A DNA stretch of 64,000 nucleotides. It comes from CBDDFS01 sp965227255 (GTDB lineage: Bacteria; Bacteroidota; Bacteroidia; Flavobacteriales_E; Vicingaceae). The first letter of the stretch is position 1; the number at the start of each line of letters is the position of its first letter. Below are positions 23,654 through 33,157 of the stretch, one piece after another. Both the position numbers and the translations under genes were made by a program. The DNA lies in assembly GCA_965227255.1 (NCBI GenBank), contig CBDDFS010000002.1, forward strand, positions 1,364,001-1,428,000. The letters run 5' to 3'. Under the pieces are notes generated by a model. The model did not search any database. It was not told the DNA's origin and saw only the letters and a program-made list of their open reading frames with translations.

Positions 23654-26636
23654 CCTTGAATAAACTCAACGAGTCTTTTTCATGCATCAGCTCATATTTG
23701 ACCACCAAATCAATTCTGGTTCCACAAGCTTCTCTTTTGTCATTATATAGATCAGTAACAACCACACTGCTGGTTGATTCCTGATTCTCGTAATTCAGAA
23801 TATCCAGACGACTTGATACATTCGACATGCCTACCGATCTTCTTTCGGAAATAGTATCCAATTTCATTTTTCTGGAATTTGCTCTTCCAATCCCATCATC
23901 AATTATTGAGAATTTCAATAGTCCATCCTCTTGTGTAATGTGAATGTCGAGTTTTCCCCTTCCTTCTTTTTTAGATAAACCATGTTGAATGGCATTCTCA
24001 ACGAATGGTTGTAGAATCAAACCGGGTATTAAAATTTTCTCCGTCCTGAAATCGTCCGGAATCTCCACATTGTATTCAAACTTATCCTTAAAACGAAGAT
24101 TTTGCAGGTCGATATAAGTTTGAAGAATATCGAGTTCCTCCTTCAATGTAATACGACGATCCTGAGAAGTATCGGTAACTCTTCTCAATAATTGTGAGAA
24201 TCTGACCAGGAAGTGCTGCGCTTTTTTATTCTGTTTCGATTGAATTAAAAACTGAATTGCATTGAGCGTATTGAAAATGAAATGAGGATTCATTTGCGCT
24301 CTTAATGCTCTCATTTCCAACTCATTCTTTTCTTTTAGCAACCGAAGTTCAGTTTCAGCTTTTTTGCGAAGCTTTTCACCTCTTAAATAGATTATGAGAA
24401 CAATGGTCCCGATAAAAACTAATATGGATGTACCCAGGAACCACCATGTCAACCAGAAAGGAGATTTAATGATAAATTCAAGTGAATTGGTTTCACTCCA
24501 TACTTTAGGCACAGAATATGACTTAACCAGAATCTTATATTTTCCTGGTGCAAGTCGATCCAGATAAAGTGTTGCATTCTCAGTTTCATACCATTCTTCC
24601 CCTTTCCTGTCAATTTTCCATGCATAAACTCTGTCATCAGTTTCGGAATAATCTATGCAGGTAAAATTGATCTCCAGACTGTTCTGATCATGATCGAGTT
24701 CGGCTCCGGAAGCTATGCTGACAGGATTTCCTTTAATTTTAGAAAGAGATATGTATGAAATAGGAGGTACAACATCCAGTTCAAGCACCTTCTTATCAAG
24801 CGCAACCAAACCCTCATCAGATCCTAGATATATCTTATCTTTTAAACTGAGTATTGAATAGATTCCACCTGCTATATCGGCTTGCTGTGGACTTAGTTTT
24901 TTCACCTTCCATGCCTCGTTCTCCTTAAAAGCATAATACAGCCCTATAGTGGTTCCAATGAGTATGTACCCTTCATTATCCACCTCCAGGTCAAAGACTT
25001 TTAGTGATTCATGAAGGTCGATGTTTTTAATCTTTTCAAGTCCACCTTTCTTTCTTTTTATAATAATTCCTTCACCCTCAACTGCCATTGCCATCATTTG
25101 TGAATTGGCACCGATGGCGGTAACCTTCTTGTCCAGTTTGATTTTGTCATATTTCCCAAACTGATCTTTGAATACAAAATAAATGCCATTCAATGTTCCC
25201 AACCAGGTTGTATCATTGAACGTAATCTGGCTTTGACTCCGATTATATTCAAGTTCGGAACCGAAAACTAATTGAGGATTTTTACTGAATTCGTAAACCC
25301 CTCTTCCTCTTATGTCATATACAGTGCCATTATTCTTGAACATCTTATACGATCTGGAGCGCGGTTCTGAATCTCTGTAAAAGGGAATTCTTTTAACCTT
25401 AAATCCATCTTTGTTTTTCTTGATGACCTCCCCCTTGAGGTAAAGAGTATTTTCGTCGGTATCGAAGAAAATATGATTGCTTTCTTTTCTCAATCTTTCA
25501 TCGAAATGTGAAACAATCTTTGTGATCGTGTCATTGACATACCACACTTCTGAGTTGTCAAACAGGACGAATAACATTTCTCCCGGACCTTGAACGATCT
25601 GTCTTACTTTATCAGCAGGTAGATTGCTATTTCTGATTTCTTTATTAATGGATGGATAATGAAAGACACCATTATCCAGCGTGGTGAACCAATAACCACC
25701 CTGAAAATCTTCTATTATATGTGTGATTGTATTTCCTGAAAGAATATGAAATTCCTGATTGTTCAAAAACGGATCGGAGTATGCAAATGCACCATTATAG
25801 ATCGAACCGGTCCAAATTCTTTTTTTCTTGTCCAGATAGATATCATCTGCCCTGTATTTAAGCAGTCGATAATCCATTTTATCGCTGTAATCAGTAACAA
25901 AAAAGTTACCATGAACCATTGTCAGCGAATCTTTGCCATAACGTATTAGGTACAAGTTTCCAGTCACGTCCACAAGATTTTCATCCACAACCAACTGTTC
26001 CCCAAAGCTTTTGTGATATTCTTCTTCATTGAAGAAGTTGATGACGTTAAATCCTTGTTTTACGGGTTTGTATTTACTCAGCTTCTTGCGCTGTGAAGTC
26101 AAAAAGAAATCACCAAAATCGAAGACATTTCTTTTTTCATTGCCCAGAACTGAGATAACTCCGTTTGAATCGATTTTGAGAAGACCATTTATGGCATCAC
26201 CAAGATAAACCGTCTCATTTTCCATCACATGCAAAGAGGTCTTTACCGAATTCCCCACCAATTCTTCTTTGAGTTGTTCATTGTGCTTGAAAGGAATAAT
26301 TGAATCTTCATAGAAATAACATAACTCGTTCGTATATGTACCGAACCAGATCCGCCCCATGTAATCCTCCTCAATGATAAAAACATCGTTATTCAGCAAA
26401 CCATCATTTAATGTGAAATTCTTGAATTCTTTTCCGTCAAACCGGCTCACACCTTGATAGGTCCCAAACCATAAATAACCCTTGCTGTCTTGCATCACAT
26501 AATAGATGTGATTACTTATCAATCCATTGGCTGTGGTATAATGATAACTCCTGTTCTGAGCCTCAATAAACTTGGTTCCCAGAATAATTAGAGATAGCAG
26601 AAAAAAAGAAAAAAGTTTTTGCCTTATACTATTCAA
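23643..26636 (-). CDS. Propeller-sensor LytS-type histidine kinase (copy 1)
   Basis: A 997-residue paralogue of the downstream kinase with the same order: signal peptide, propeller (YVMQDSKGYLWFGTYQG, IIEEDYMGRIWFGTY), Y_Y_Y-like domain, transmembrane helix (WWFLGTSILVFIGTIVLII) and LytS kinase domain with His785 (RAQMNPHFIFNTL) plus NAIQHGL and IDDGIGRANS. The two copies align along their whole length but have diverged strongly in the sensor part, which suggests an old tandem duplication with different ligands. The start overlaps the YjdI-type gene stop by 4 bases (ATGA). Confidence 0.94.
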   Translation of the reverse strand: MNSIRQKLFSFFLLSLIILGTKFIEAQNRSYHYTTANGLISNHIYYVMQDSKGYLWFGTYQGVSRFDGKEFKNFTLNDGLLNNDVFIIEEDYMGRIWFGTYTNELCYFYEDSIIPFKHNEQLKEELVGNSVKTSLHVMENETVYLGDAINGLLKIDSNGVISVLGNEKRNVFDFGDFFLTSQRKKLSKYKPVKQGFNVINFFNEEEYHKSFGEQLVVDENLVDVTGNLYLIRYGKDSLTMVHGNFFVTDYSDKMDYRLLKYRADDIYLDKKKRIWTGSIYNGAFAYSDPFLNNQEFHILSGNTITHIIEDFQGGYWFTTLDNGVFHYPSINKEIRNSNLPADKVRQIVQGPGEMLFVLFDNSEVWYVNDTITKIVSHFDERLRKESNHIFFDTDENTLYLKGEVIKKNKDGFKVKRIPFYRDSEPRSRSYKMFKNNGTVYDIRGRGVYEFSKNPQLVFGSELEYNRSQSQITFNDTTWLGTLNGIYFVFKDQFGKYDKIKLDKKVTAIGANSQMMAMAVEGEGIIIKRKKGGLEKIKNIDLHESLKVFDLEVDNEGYILIGTTIGLYYAFKENEAWKVKKLSPQQADIAGGIYSILSLKDKIYLGSDEGLVALDKKVLELDVVPPISYISLSKIKGNPVSIASGAELDHDQNSLEINFTCIDYSETDDRVYAWKIDRKGEEWYETENATLYLDRLAPGKYKILVKSYSVPKVWSETNSLEFIIKSPFWLTWWFLGTSILVFIGTIVLIIYLRGEKLRKKAETELRLLKEKNELEMRALRAQMNPHFIFNTLNAIQFLIQSKQNKKAQHFLVRFSQLLRRVTDTSQDRRITLKEELDILQTYIDLQNLRFKDKFEYNVEIPDDFRTEKILIPGLILQPFVENAIQHGLSKKEGRGKLDIHITQEDGLLKFSIIDDGIGRANSRKMKLDTISERRSVGMSNVSSRLDILNYENQESTSSVVVTDLYNDKREACGTRIDLVVKYELMHEKDSLSLFKDED

Positions 26637-26866
26637 GTGTCGTCATCTTTTAAAATTGAAAGAGCACCCGATGGACATTTCGCCACCTGATCGACTATAC
26701 TTTCAGAGGATTCGGCGTGAATATCTATCCAGGGTCTTTCCTTAGGTTTGAAAACAGATGGCAGTCCACGAGCACAAATGCCGGAGTGAATGCATTTGCC
26801 AGGTTGCCAGAGCACGGTTATTTCTCCATTGCTGTATCTGATTTTCTTGTCTTTAAGATCCGACAT
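26633..26866 (-). CDS. YjdI-type (4Fe-4S) mono-cluster protein
   Basis: A 77-residue protein of the Fer4_19/YjdI family. It has the short hairpin start YSNGEITVLWQPGKC, cysteines at 25, 31 and 64, and the closing KCPSGALSI. Family members are presumed iron-sulfur binders of unknown role. The gene is first in an operon with two propeller kinases and a LytTR regulator, overlapping the first kinase as ATGA. The association could be functional (redox input) or only positional. Confidence 0.85.
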   Translation of the reverse strand: MSDLKDKKIRYSNGEITVLWQPGKCIHSGICARGLPSVFKPKERPWIDIHAESSESIVDQVAKCPSGALSILKDDDT

Positions 26867-26942
26867 GAGGGTAATTTTCTATAAATATAATGGATTATTA
26901 GAATGAAAAATGATGAAAAGTGCTTTCACACCGTTCCATTTT

Positions 26943-27323
26943 TTAAAATAGACCATCGATTCTAACGGCTTCATATAAATATCGTCTCAACACTTCTGGC
27001 TTAATTTCTGAAGCTTTTGAATATGTCTTTCCGAAAACTTGTTTTCGCTCTCCTTTTTCAAGAAAACCGAGCTCATCCTGCATAAGATTTCCCTGACAGA
27101 AGCCAAAAAAGACACCGTTTTTTTTCACCTTTCCCCAAGGTATGGATGATGGCCAAATAAAGCATATCCTCCTTTTCCCATAGTAATATGGTACGTTGTA
27201 GGATAATTTTTCATTCACATCAGGAATGCTCTCTAAAACCAGATTTCTCAATTCTTCGACTATTTCTTTGTCTGCACCATCAATTGACTCTAAAAAATCT
27301 GAGATACCATGAAACTGATTCAT
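26943..27323 (-). CDS. DUF1801 (YdhG-like) protein
   Basis: A 126-residue cytoplasmic protein. The SYNVPYYYGKRRICFIW segment and the C-terminal LRRYLYEAVRIDGLF are typical of DUF1801/YdhG proteins, a small fold of unknown function. There is no signal peptide. It lies alone on the minus strand, divergent from the coiled-coil lipoprotein gene by 88 bases. Confidence 0.8.
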   Translation of the reverse strand: MNQFHGISDFLESIDGADKEIVEELRNLVLESIPDVNEKLSYNVPYYYGKRRICFIWPSSIPWGKVKKNGVFFGFCQGNLMQDELGFLEKGERKQVFGKTYSKASEIKPEVLRRYLYEAVRIDGLF

Positions 27324-27411
27324 TTTCTAAATGTATTCATTACACTCAAAATTCCTTTCTAATTTATTTCTGTATAATTTTGGCAACTCTTTCTGAGCAT
27401 AAAATACATCT

Positions 27412-28269
27412 ATGAAACACATATTGCGAATATCTCTTGTAGCCCTTCTTTTTTCCTGTGTAGAGAAAAGTACGGACGTTGTAATTCAAGAAAAGGACTA
27501 CAATCAAATGTTGAAAGAAACAGAACAAAGGGACAGTGCCATGATCGAACTGGTCAAGACACTGAACCTTATTGATGAGAACATCGAAAAAATAACTGAA
27601 AGAAAGAAACAGCTTGAATTTCAGACTAGTGATGTTGAGAATAGACAAACCTACAGGGAGAGGATTCTCGACGAGATACAGGAGATCTATGAGATCATGG
27701 AGCAGAATAAGCAGAAGATCAATGAGTTAAATGCACGTTTGGCCGATTCCCGCAACAAATTGGCTGAGTCGGACCAAGATCTGAAACATGCGAACGAACT
27801 GATTGAACAGTATCAAGCCATGATTGATAATATGAATGAGAAGCTTCAGAGAAGAGATGAAGAAATCTACCTGCTCAAGGAGGAACTTGCTCAAATGGAT
27901 ATTAGCCTAGATAGCCTGAAAGAAGAATACGAGAAGAAACATGATGAACTGAATGTAGTTTACTATGCCTTTGGAAGTAAAAAAGAATTGATGTATCACA
28001 AGGTGATCGACAAGAATGGTGGTTTTCTGGGAATTGGCAAAAGCTTTCAGCTTAGTGATGATTTTAACAAGGAATATTTCACCCAAGCCGATGCAGAAGA
28101 GCTTACACATGTCGATCTGTACGTGAAAGAAGCAAGTCTTTTAAGTACTCACCGAGAAGGATCCTACCATTTTGAAGGTGAAGAGAAGGTTGAAAAGCTT
28201 GTCATAGATGACGCGCAGGCTTTTTGGGAAGCTTCAAAATTTTTGGTTATTCAGGTCGACCAGAAATGA
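27412..28269 (+). CDS. Coiled-coil lipoprotein of unknown function
   Basis: A 285-residue predicted lipoprotein with the lipobox LLFSC (lipidated Cys16). Residues 25-185 are highly charged with heptad spacing and rich in E, K, Q and L, predicting long coiled coils. A compact C-terminal domain (about 185-285) contains VVYYAFGSKKELMYHKVI and GGFLGIGKSFQLSDDFN. I do not recognise an enzymatic family. It probably acts as a periplasmic or surface scaffold. The next gene starts within its stop codon (ATGA). Confidence 0.78.
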   Translation: MKHILRISLVALLFSCVEKSTDVVIQEKDYNQMLKETEQRDSAMIELVKTLNLIDENIEKITERKKQLEFQTSDVENRQTYRERILDEIQEIYEIMEQNKQKINELNARLADSRNKLAESDQDLKHANELIEQYQAMIDNMNEKLQRRDEEIYLLKEELAQMDISLDSLKEEYEKKHDELNVVYYAFGSKKELMYHKVIDKNGGFLGIGKSFQLSDDFNKEYFTQADAEELTHVDLYVKEASLLSTHREGSYHFEGEEKVEKLVIDDAQAFWEASKFLVIQVDQK

Positions 28270-28622
28270 GCAACCTTGTTATCGGAGCCAGTCTGAAAAC
28301 CTACAGGTATTCAAACATGGCCATTAGAAGATTGCTTCAGTATGGGCATGATGTAAAGGCCATAGGACTGAGGGAAGGCGATGTGGAAGGAGTCAGGATT
28401 GATAAAGGTTTTCCTGAATTTGAGGAGATCGATACGGTGCTGCTCTATATTAATCCATCTCGACAACCTCAATACTTTGACTACATCAAGAATTTGAAAC
28501 CTCGCAGAATCATATTCAATCCGGGAACTGAAAATCGGGAATTTGAAGATTTTGCCCGCGAGAATGGAATTGAGCCCATCGAAGCTTGCTCTCTGGTGAT
28601 GCTTTCAACCGGAATGTACTGA
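28266..28622 (+). CDS. CoA-binding domain protein
   Basis: A 118-residue single-domain Rossmann-like protein of the CoA_binding_2 family: VIGASLKTYRYSNMAIRRL at the N-terminus, then VDTVLLYINPSRQP-like strand-turns and IIFNPGTENREFEDFA. The ATG at 28266 overlaps the preceding stop codon; an earlier in-frame start would lie within the upstream gene. Members bind CoA or nucleotides, with no known reaction. It is convergent with the aminotransferase gene with no spacer. Confidence 0.85.
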   Translation: MSNLVIGASLKTYRYSNMAIRRLLQYGHDVKAIGLREGDVEGVRIDKGFPEFEEIDTVLLYINPSRQPQYFDYIKNLKPRRIIFNPGTENREFEDFARENGIEPIEACSLVMLSTGMY

Positions 28623-29798
28623 TCAGATTTGATCAAGACAATCCATTATTACTCTTATTCCACCATCCAGTTCATCATAATTGATTACCAGAGGAGGAGA
28701 GAGTCTAAAGCTATATGGGTGTGATAAGAAACGGTAGATGATAACGCCGGATTCCCTGCATAGCTCTATTAGCTTGGCAAGTTTTTCCTCGCTTTCAAGA
28801 TCTACAGCTAGCATTAGTCCTATTTGCCGAACTTCTTTGATCTCTCTGTGCACTAGTTTAGATTTCAGATATTGTCCTTTCTTTTCGACTTCCGAAAGAT
28901 CAAATTCCTTTATCGTATTCAAAGTTGCAATGGCTGCTGCACAGCTCAATGGATTTCCACCGAAAGTGGTGATATGACCAAGCATTGGATTATGCGTGAA
29001 ATCCGACATGTTTTTTTTTGATGAAATCATTGCTCCTATCGGTAATCCGCCACCCAGGCTCTTCGCTAAAGTGAGTATATCGGGCACTATGCCGTAATGT
29101 TCAAAGGCAAAGAATTTGCCCGTTCGACCCATGCCTGCCTGAATTTCATCAAAAATCAGCAGGCTTCCTGTTTCATCGCATTTCTTTCTAAGAGCATGCA
29201 TAAATTCCGCATCACCAATTCGCACTCCAGCGTCTCCCTGAATTGGTTCGACAATTACACAAGCGGTATTGTCATCGATTTGCTCCAGACCATCCACATC
29301 ATTGAAGTCTATAAAGTGCACATCTGGAAGGAGAGGACGGAAGGCAAATTTCTTTTCTTCATTTCCGCTAACGCTCAGTGAGCCATGTGTGCTTCCATGA
29401 TATGCCTTTCTGAATGCAAGGATCTTTGATCTTCCTGTGTGCCGTTTAGCGAGTTTTAAAGCTGCCTCATTTGCTTCCGTTCCGGAATTCACAAGGTAAG
29501 TGCAGTTTAATTTTTTCGGCAAGACTGAATTCAGAACTTTCCCCAGATTCATCTGCACATCCTGAAAGTATTCCCCATACACCATGGTGTGAAGGTATTT
29601 TTCAGCTTGTTCTGATATGGCTTTTAAAACAGCCGGATGCCGATGGCCGATGTTCGCAACAGCAATTCCCGATATAAAGTCCAGATATTTCTTACCATCT
29701 TTATCCCAGACATAACAACCTTCTGCTTTTTCCAGATGTATACCATATGGATCATCTGATGTTCGGGCGAGGAATTTTTCTTCTTCCGGGAAAGACAT
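28623..29798 (-). CDS. Class III aminotransferase (acetylornithine/ornithine type)
   Basis: A 391-residue PLP enzyme of the class III family. Seen are YLDFISGIAVANIGHRHP, LVNSGTEANEAALKLAK, the PLP-ring motif FDEIQAGMGRTGKF and Lys246 (LAKSLGGGLPIGAM), the Schiff-base lysine. The family includes ArgD, RocD and GABA aminotransferases; the ArgD/RocD-like proportions suggest an acyl-ornithine or omega-amino substrate, but no arg genes are nearby, so the substrate is open. It ends 5 bases after the transketolase subunit on the same strand. Confidence 0.9.
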   Translation of the reverse strand: MSFPEEEKFLARTSDDPYGIHLEKAEGCYVWDKDGKKYLDFISGIAVANIGHRHPAVLKAISEQAEKYLHTMVYGEYFQDVQMNLGKVLNSVLPKKLNCTYLVNSGTEANEAALKLAKRHTGRSKILAFRKAYHGSTHGSLSVSGNEEKKFAFRPLLPDVHFIDFNDVDGLEQIDDNTACVIVEPIQGDAGVRIGDAEFMHALRKKCDETGSLLIFDEIQAGMGRTGKFFAFEHYGIVPDILTLAKSLGGGLPIGAMISSKKNMSDFTHNPMLGHITTFGGNPLSCAAAIATLNTIKEFDLSEVEKKGQYLKSKLVHREIKEVRQIGLMLAVDLESEEKLAKLIELCRESGVIIYRFLSHPYSFRLSPPLVINYDELDGGIRVIMDCLDQI

Positions 29799-29803
29799 TG
29801 AAC

Positions 29804-30757
29804 TTATTTTCTTGCCATGACCCTCTCTACGGCACTTACGACATCATTGTCTTTAAGTCCGTATTTGGCCATTAGCTGATCAGGGGTGCCACTTTCACCG
29901 AAACTATCCTGTACTCCAACGAATTCCTGAGGCACTGGGTCGTTTGTAGACAGCACTCGGGCAACACTTTCACCCAGACCACCCAGGATATTATGTTCTT
30001 CGGCACTGACAATACATCTTGTTTTGGATACAGAGTCGAGAATGGCTTTTTTATCAATTGGCTTGATAGTATGGATATTCAGGAGGTCGACAGAGATTCC
30101 TCTGTTTTCAAGAATTTCGGCTGCCTTAATCGACTCCCATACAAGATGGCCGGTAGCCACTATAGTAACGTCTTTACCATCATTCAGTTTTAAGGCTTTT
30201 CCAATTTCGAATTCCTCATTTTCAGGTATGAAAACAGGAACCTTTGGACGGCCGAATCGAAGATATACCGGACCTTCATGCTTTGCAATTGCAAGGGTAG
30301 CGGCCTTGGTCTGATTAAAATCACAAGGATTAATAACTGTCATTCCTGGAAGCATTTTCATCAACCCGAGGTCCTCTAAAATCTGATGTGTGGCCCCATC
30401 TTCACCCAGAGTAATGCCGGCATGAGAAGCGCAGATCTTGACATTTTTTCCGCTGTAGGCCACGGACTGACGAATCTGATCGTACACTCTCCCTGTTGAG
30501 AAATTGGCGAAGGTTCCGGTGAATGGAATTTTTCCTCCTATGGTCATTCCTGCAGCTACACCGATCATATTTGCTTCAGCAACACCACATTGGTAAAATC
30601 GTTGTGGATATTTATCTGCAAATGCATTCATTTTTACCGAGCCGGTCAAATCAGCACACAAAGCAACAATCCTGTCATCATTATCACCAGCTTCAAGCAG
30701 TCCGACCCCGAAACCTGATCTTGTATCTTTATTTTCTGTTACTTCAAATTTTCTCAT
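29804..30757 (-). CDS. Transketolase, C-terminal subunit
   Basis: The 317-residue half that supplies the pyrimidine-binding and C-terminal domains: IVALCADLTGS, the catalytic-Glu region GVAEANMIGVAAGM, GEDGATHQ, LPGMTVINPCD and a transketolase C-terminal fold ending in VERVMARK. The thiamine-diphosphate-binding half is encoded upstream, so the enzyme is a split transketolase of the pentose phosphate pathway, a form found in many Bacteroidota and archaea. A vWA-protein gene separates the two halves. Confidence 0.92.
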   Translation of the reverse strand: MRKFEVTENKDTRSGFGVGLLEAGDNDDRIVALCADLTGSVKMNAFADKYPQRFYQCGVAEANMIGVAAGMTIGGKIPFTGTFANFSTGRVYDQIRQSVAYSGKNVKICASHAGITLGEDGATHQILEDLGLMKMLPGMTVINPCDFNQTKAATLAIAKHEGPVYLRFGRPKVPVFIPENEEFEIGKALKLNDGKDVTIVATGHLVWESIKAAEILENRGISVDLLNIHTIKPIDKKAILDSVSKTRCIVSAEEHNILGGLGESVARVLSTNDPVPQEFVGVQDSFGESGTPDQLMAKYGLKDNDVVSAVERVMARK

Positions 30758-30759
30758 GC

Positions 30760-32133
30760 TTAAAATTTCAATTGTGTGGATTGACCCGAAGTGATTTCAA
30801 AAACCTGGGTTTTGGTATAGGCTGAAGATCGTGAGTTTTTCGGTCTGTAACCAATTTCATATTTACCAGGTTGAATTGGAATTGATTCTCTCGTGCTGCT
30901 GCTGCTAAATCTGTATATCAAGTGTCTCTCTTGACCTTTGACTTCAAATAATTCCGCAATTCCACTGCCCTGGAAGCCAACGGTTAAAATACCAGGTCCC
31001 GGAATCTCAACTTTGGTCTTATGACTTTGTGATATTTCAACATCACTGATCAGCATCCTTGGGAGTGTAAGAAGCTCGAGATCATATTTACCAACAATGT
31101 ATTTATCGGTTTTCTCAAAGTCCTGAATATTCAATGTTTTCATTTCGTCTTGTTTTCTGACGATCACCTTGAGATTTCTGTATTCATTTCCGCCAATTGT
31201 TTGGAATGTCAATTCTCCCTGTGGAGCATCAACAGCAATAATATTGTGAATTCCGGCCTGCATTTTGATGTTGTCTTTTTGAACAGGTGGAATGGTATGA
31301 ACAACCAATCGATAATTGCCAAGTGGATCAATAGGTAAGGTATCCGGAAGTCCACGATGATTCAGGGAATGAACAAAATGATATCGCATTTCTCCGCTAT
31401 GCTGATCGTAGAATGTCATCCCAACATTGGTTTCTGTAGGATTACTGTACTGGTCGAGCAAATTCACCTGAACAGAAGTCGTATTCAGCGCTTGAGAAAT
31501 AATCACTCCCAGTACATTTCTGAATTCCTCTTTATTCTGTACATCAAAGAAATTTCCAACGCATTTAAACTGGTCGATCACTGAAGCATCCAAACCCATT
31601 CCGATTACAAAAGGTCTGAGAATGACTCCTCTTTTCTGCAGGTTCCTGGATACAAGGCAGGGATCCCCATCGCATTCCTCAATTCCATCGGTTATCAGAA
31701 TGATAACATTCTTGCAATTTGAGCAAGGAGTGAAGTCTGTGGCCGCTTTTTGGAGACTGTAGGCGATCAAAGTAGTTCCTTTTGGACGAATAGATTCGAG
31801 CCTCTCAATGATCTGATCGTGGTTGTCGGCCCCAAAAGGAACTTCAAGTTTAGTGTCCTTACAATTTCTGTTCCCTTGCACTACAGGATCTTGATGCCCA
31901 TAAGCTCTCAAGGCAAGCTGAATGTGGTCATAATCTTTGAGACTGTCCACAAGGTTGTTCAGGAGTCGGCTTGCAATCTGAAGTTTGCTTTCACCATCCC
32001 ATCGACCATACATACTTTGACTTCCATCGAATACGAAAAGTATCCTGGTCATTTCCTTTTCCTGACTTTGAGCCGGAGCCCAGAAGCCTAGAAAAAGAGC
32101 TGAAAGAATTATGTATCCTGAAAGGCGTCTCAT
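30760..32133 (-). CDS. Secreted von Willebrand factor A domain protein
   Basis: A 457-residue protein with a signal peptide (cleavage near AQSQ, residue 23). The vWA domain spans about residues 28-210 with an intact metal-dependent adhesion motif: DGSQS (Asp36), a Thr near 118 (PKGTTLIAY) and ILITDGIEECDGD. The C-terminal half is beta-rich without a known family. It is coupled to both transketolase halves (1-base overlap upstream, 2-base gap downstream), an unusual place for an exported protein. Its role is unknown. Confidence 0.85.
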   Translation of the reverse strand: MRRLSGYIILSALFLGFWAPAQSQEKEMTRILFVFDGSQSMYGRWDGESKLQIASRLLNNLVDSLKDYDHIQLALRAYGHQDPVVQGNRNCKDTKLEVPFGADNHDQIIERLESIRPKGTTLIAYSLQKAATDFTPCSNCKNVIILITDGIEECDGDPCLVSRNLQKRGVILRPFVIGMGLDASVIDQFKCVGNFFDVQNKEEFRNVLGVIISQALNTTSVQVNLLDQYSNPTETNVGMTFYDQHSGEMRYHFVHSLNHRGLPDTLPIDPLGNYRLVVHTIPPVQKDNIKMQAGIHNIIAVDAPQGELTFQTIGGNEYRNLKVIVRKQDEMKTLNIQDFEKTDKYIVGKYDLELLTLPRMLISDVEISQSHKTKVEIPGPGILTVGFQGSGIAELFEVKGQERHLIYRFSSSSTRESIPIQPGKYEIGYRPKNSRSSAYTKTQVFEITSGQSTQLKF

Positions 32134-32978
32134 TAGTAGTCTCCGAGAGTTTCTTCGAGCTGATTCAATGCGCTTTCCTTTTGCTCGTCATTTGGTGCAA
32201 CTCCATGCCATTTATGGGTTCCCATCATAAAGTCAACACCATAACCCATCTCGGATTTCATCAGAATAACGATGGGTTTGCCTTCTCCTGTATGTTCTTT
32301 GGCCTTATTTAACGTTTCAATAACAATTTCCATGTTATTTCCTTCCATTTCCATAACATGCCAACCAAAAGCTTTCCATTTCGCTGCCAGATCACCTAAA
32401 CTCATCACATCACTAACGTCACCATCGATCTGTCTGTTGTTGTAATCTACTGTACTGATTATGTTATCAACCTTGTGGTGTGCAGCGAACATGGCTGCTT
32501 CCCATACTTGCCCTTCCTGCAATTCTCCGTCGCCGTGCAGACTGTAAACAAGGTGATTGTCGTTGTTTAGTTTCTTACTGAGGGCAGCGCCTACGGCCAT
32601 TGAAAGACCTTGTCCCAGACTACCGCTAGCGGCTCTGACACCGGGAAGTCCTTCATGCGTGGTTGGATGTCCCTGTAATCTGGTATCTATCTTTCTGAAC
32701 GTTGCTAATTCACTTTTATCAAAGAATCCTGCCCTTGCCAATACACTGTACCAAACAGGAGAGATGTGGCCATTGGAAAGAAAGAAGACATCCTCTCCGT
32801 TTCCATCCATCGAAAAATTATTCGGATCGTATTTCATTATATCGAAATACAAGGCAACCATAAAATCTGTGCAGCCGAGCGAACCTCCAGGATGGCCCGA
32901 ATTTACGGCATGTACCATTCTGATTATATCTCTTCTGACCTGAGAAGCAGTATTCTTTAAATCTTCGATCTGGCTCAT
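32133..32978 (-). CDS. Transketolase, N-terminal (ThDP-binding) subunit
   Basis: A 281-residue thiamine-diphosphate-binding half of transketolase. The motif HGDGELQEGQVWEAAMFA with NN about 26 residues on (DYNNRQIDG) is the ThDP-Mg site; GHPGGSLGCTDFMVALYF and GSLGQGLSMAVGAAL are further family motifs. It is the first gene of a four-gene run (this, vWA, C-terminal subunit, aminotransferase). Its stop overlaps the vWA start by one base. Confidence 0.93.
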   Translation of the reverse strand: MSQIEDLKNTASQVRRDIIRMVHAVNSGHPGGSLGCTDFMVALYFDIMKYDPNNFSMDGNGEDVFFLSNGHISPVWYSVLARAGFFDKSELATFRKIDTRLQGHPTTHEGLPGVRAASGSLGQGLSMAVGAALSKKLNNDNHLVYSLHGDGELQEGQVWEAAMFAAHHKVDNIISTVDYNNRQIDGDVSDVMSLGDLAAKWKAFGWHVMEMEGNNMEIVIETLNKAKEHTGEGKPIVILMKSEMGYGVDFMMGTHKWHGVAPNDEQKESALNQLEETLGDY

Positions 32979-33091
32979 ATTGGGAAAGGTCTGTTAATGC
33001 GGATTTTCAGGCTTTAAAAGTATATCAAATTGACATGGAAGGAAATTGATGTTGAAAACTTTTAAAAAGTGATTTATCCATGATTTTCGGC

Positions 33092-33099
33092 TATTTTTG
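33092..33099 (+). promoter_or_regulatory. -7 box upstream of ychF
   Basis: TATTTTTG matches TAnnTTTG and is followed by a GC-rich CGCC. It lies 58 bases before the ychF start. No TTG -33 element is evident. Confidence 0.45.
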
Positions 33100-33157
33100 C
33101 GCCTGTTTTCAGACAATCTGGATTAGTTTTTTTTAACTCTTTATTAGTCAATATTTT

